This document shows positions 61,861 through 64,000 of a DNA stretch of 64,000 nt, one piece after another. The stretch is taken from NCBI RefSeq assembly GCF_021018895.1, contig NC_079386.1, positions 2,709,835-2,773,834 of the forward strand, given 5' to 3'. Under the pieces are notes generated by a model that worked only from the letters and a program-made list of their open reading frames with translations, was not told the DNA's origin and searched no databases. Source of the stretch: Seriola aureovittata (Eukaryota; Chordata; Actinopteri; Carangiformes; Carangidae). Position 1 is the first letter of the stretch; each line of letters starts with the position of its first letter. A program made the position numbers and the translations under genes.

Positions 61861-63048
61861 ATTTTTTGCAATACTATACTATGACGTTTTTTGAAATTTT
61901 ATGCCATACAATACTATGACGTTTTTTGACATTTTTATGCTCCACTATAATATGACTTTTTTTGGCATTTTTATGCCTTACTATACTGTGACGTTTTGTG
62001 CCTGACTATACTATGACGTTTTTTGCCATTTTAATGCCTTACTATACTGTGAAGTTTTATGCCATACTATACTATGATGTTTTTTGACATTTTCACGCAA
62101 TAGTACACAATGAAGTTTTGTGCCATTTTTATGCCTCACTATACTGTGAAGTTTTATGCCATACTATACTATGATGTTTTTTTCCCATTTTTATGACTTA
62201 ATATACTATGACTTTTTTTGAAATTTTATACCATACTATACTATGACGTTTTTTGCAATTTTTATGCTCTACTATGATATGTATTTTTTTGGCATTTTTA
62301 TGCCTTATTATACTATGACGTTTTTTGAAATTTTATGCCATACTATACTATGACGTTTTTTGCCATTTTTATGCCTTATTATACTATGACGTTTTTTGAA
62401 ATTTTATGCCATACTATACTATGACGTTTTTTGCCATTTTTATGCCTTATTATACTATGACGTTTTTTGAAATTTTATGCCATACTATACTATGACGTTT
62501 TTTGCCATTTTCATGCTCTACTATAATATGTATTTTTTTGGCATTTTTATGCCTTACTATACTGTGACGTTTTGTTCCTGACTATACTCTGACGTTTTTT
62601 GCCATTTTCATGCTCTACTATAATATGTATTTTTTTGGCATTTTTATGCCTTACTATACTGTGACGTTTTGTTCCTGACTATACTATGACTTTTTTTGCC
62701 ATTTTTATGCTCTACTACAATATGACTTTTTTGGCATTTTTATGCCTTACTATACTGCGACGTTTTGTGCCTGACTATACTATGACGTTTTTTTGTCATT
62801 TTTATGCCTTAATATACTATGGCATTTTTTGAAATTTTATGGCATACAATACTATGACTCTTTTTTAACATTTTTATGCTCTACTATAATATGACTTTTT
62901 TTGGCTTTTTTTTGCCTTACTATACTGTGACGTTTTGTGCCTGACTATACTATGACGTTTTTTGCCATTTTTATGCCGTATTATACTATGACGTTTTTTG
63001 CCATTTTTATGCCGTATTATACTATGATGTTTTTTTGACATTTTTTTA

Positions 63049-64000
63049 TTACAACTTCATTCACTCTTTTAACAAAACAAAAAAAAAGCAACGAAGGAAG
63101 CAGTAAATGGACTCACATATTTAAGACCTAACTAAATGTAATTCAAGACCTAACATGCGGCTAATGTAAAGCTAGTAGAGCTTGGAGAGTTAGTCAGCTA
63201 GGCGCACGCAGGCACGCACACAGGTCAGGAGCTGCCGTTGCCATGGCAATGTGAAAATCTGCCCAGAATTTGGCTTCTACATGGCTTCAAAACAACTGCA
63301 AATTATGAGAAAACCGTTACTTCTTTTCATAAACCGAAAAGACCGTGCCAGACACTGAAGCCAGAAGTTTCTACAGTCTCTATTTTATTCAGATATTCCT
63401 TAAAATGAGTGAGTAAGCTCAGTGCGAAGACAGAGTGAGATTCTTTTGAAAAAAAAAGACGATTACATTATGTGTCAATGAGAGTGAGACAGGTATTGCT
63501 GCCGGACTCAGCACCCCCGTTTAAATTTTGTGCAGACCCTGCCTGTCAAAGTTACATTTTATGAATCCCAACAACTATGTCTACATTTTCAGAAAGAATT
63601 ATTTGTCTCCTTTTTACGGTTTGGCCGCAAGCTCGAGTTAAAAATAAAAATAAAGGTTATTTTTTACTGCTTCACGCATTATAGCCAACTGACGCTTTCA
63701 CTCTAACTTTGAAGAAAAAGTGATTTGCACTCCTCCTTTGAGTGCTCACAGTTTGAAAGGTTTACATGTTATGTAAAAACAGTTCCTGTCTTTTTGAGAG
63801 AGCAGAAGTTTTCCTCCGTTTTATAGTTTGAATCACATTTCTACGTGCAGGTATGAGAGAGCTGGGTGACTCAGAAAAAAGGTGCAATTTTGTAGAAAAA
63901 AGGTGGGTTTCTAAAGAAAATTCCAATTCATTTCTAATGCATTATTTATTCCCAGTTTTTTGGGAATAACTTTGGGAAAAATTGGAATTTGAACACCAAA
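63049..64000. other. Right-edge non-coding DNA
   Basis: The satellite stops at a T-run. The rest is ordinary AT-rich sequence with no exon, RNA gene or repeat that I recognise. I looked here for a zan-like signal-peptide exon on the - strand and saw none. Confidence 0.55.

Larger units (their letters stand above)
44818..63048. repeat. 18-kb AT-rich satellite array
   Basis: Monomers of about 35-36 bp of the type CTATACTATGACGTTTTTTG plus GCATTTTTATGACTTA tile the whole stretch. Flanking zones (44818-45840, 46760-47260, 58800-58970, 60180-60650, 61860-63048) use variants with GAAATTTTATGCCA, TGCTCTACTATAATATG and GTGCCTGACTATACTATG. The core (about 47260-58800) uses GGCATTTTTATGACTTA, TTCTTGGTATTTTTATGACC and GATTCCTTGCCATAG variants arranged in higher-order repeats. 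Three blocks with tRNA-like sequences are embedded. There are no genes; the short open frames within it are repeat shadows. Confidence 0.97.

Noticed and set aside
44818..63048. CRISPR-like regular direct repeats
   Set aside because: No unique spacers, eukaryotic context; monomers are contiguous satellite.

Overview
The window is vertebrate nuclear DNA from a ray-finned (teleost) fish. Intron-split genes with GT-AG junctions, dense CA/TG microsatellites, hAT and LINE remnants and MITE-like repeats support this. I could not identify the species. Two protein genes are recognisable, and they converge tail to tail.

Region 1 (1-5.5 kb) is intronic or 5'-flanking DNA of the first gene. It holds a 5'-truncated non-LTR retrotransposon with a restriction-like endonuclease (about 420-3707). 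That element is interrupted at 1936-2753 by an internally deleted hAT transposon with an exact 8-bp target duplication.

Region 2 (5.55-14.3 kb, + strand) is the 3' two thirds or so of trappc14 (C7orf43/MAP11), a TRAPPII-complex subunit: ten internal coding exons in continuous phase, a terminal exon whose exact choice is uncertain, and a long 3' UTR ending near an AATAAATAAA signal. The UTR contains a perfect 26-bp inverted repeat.

Region 3 (15.2-44.15 kb, - strand) is a zonadhesin-like gene. I traced 50 coding exons that stay in phase across every junction (8,858 coding nt, about 2,951 residues plus a partial first codon). In protein order they encode two MAM domains, a 91-unit Pro/Thr mucin minisatellite, five TIL-TILa-VWD-C8 modules, a sixth TIL/TILa pair, one EGF domain, one transmembrane helix and a short tail ending YTNM...TSM. 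The exon(s) with the start codon and signal peptide are not visible. The introns hold a 528-bp MITE, other dispersed repeats and many microsatellites.

Region 4 (44.8-63.05 kb) is about 18 kb of AT-rich satellite built on a monomer of about 36 bp. A homogenised core has higher-order repeats (exact 1,282-bp spacing). Both flanks carry more diverged monomers and three blocks with 14 tRNA-like sequences that keep recognisable A-box-like and B-box-like motifs. This array lies in the first intron or 5' flank of the zonadhesin-like gene. The last 950 bp show nothing recognisable.

The least explained structure is the tRNA-like satellite. It is described from the sequence only; family names for dispersed repeats rest on memory and need database searches.
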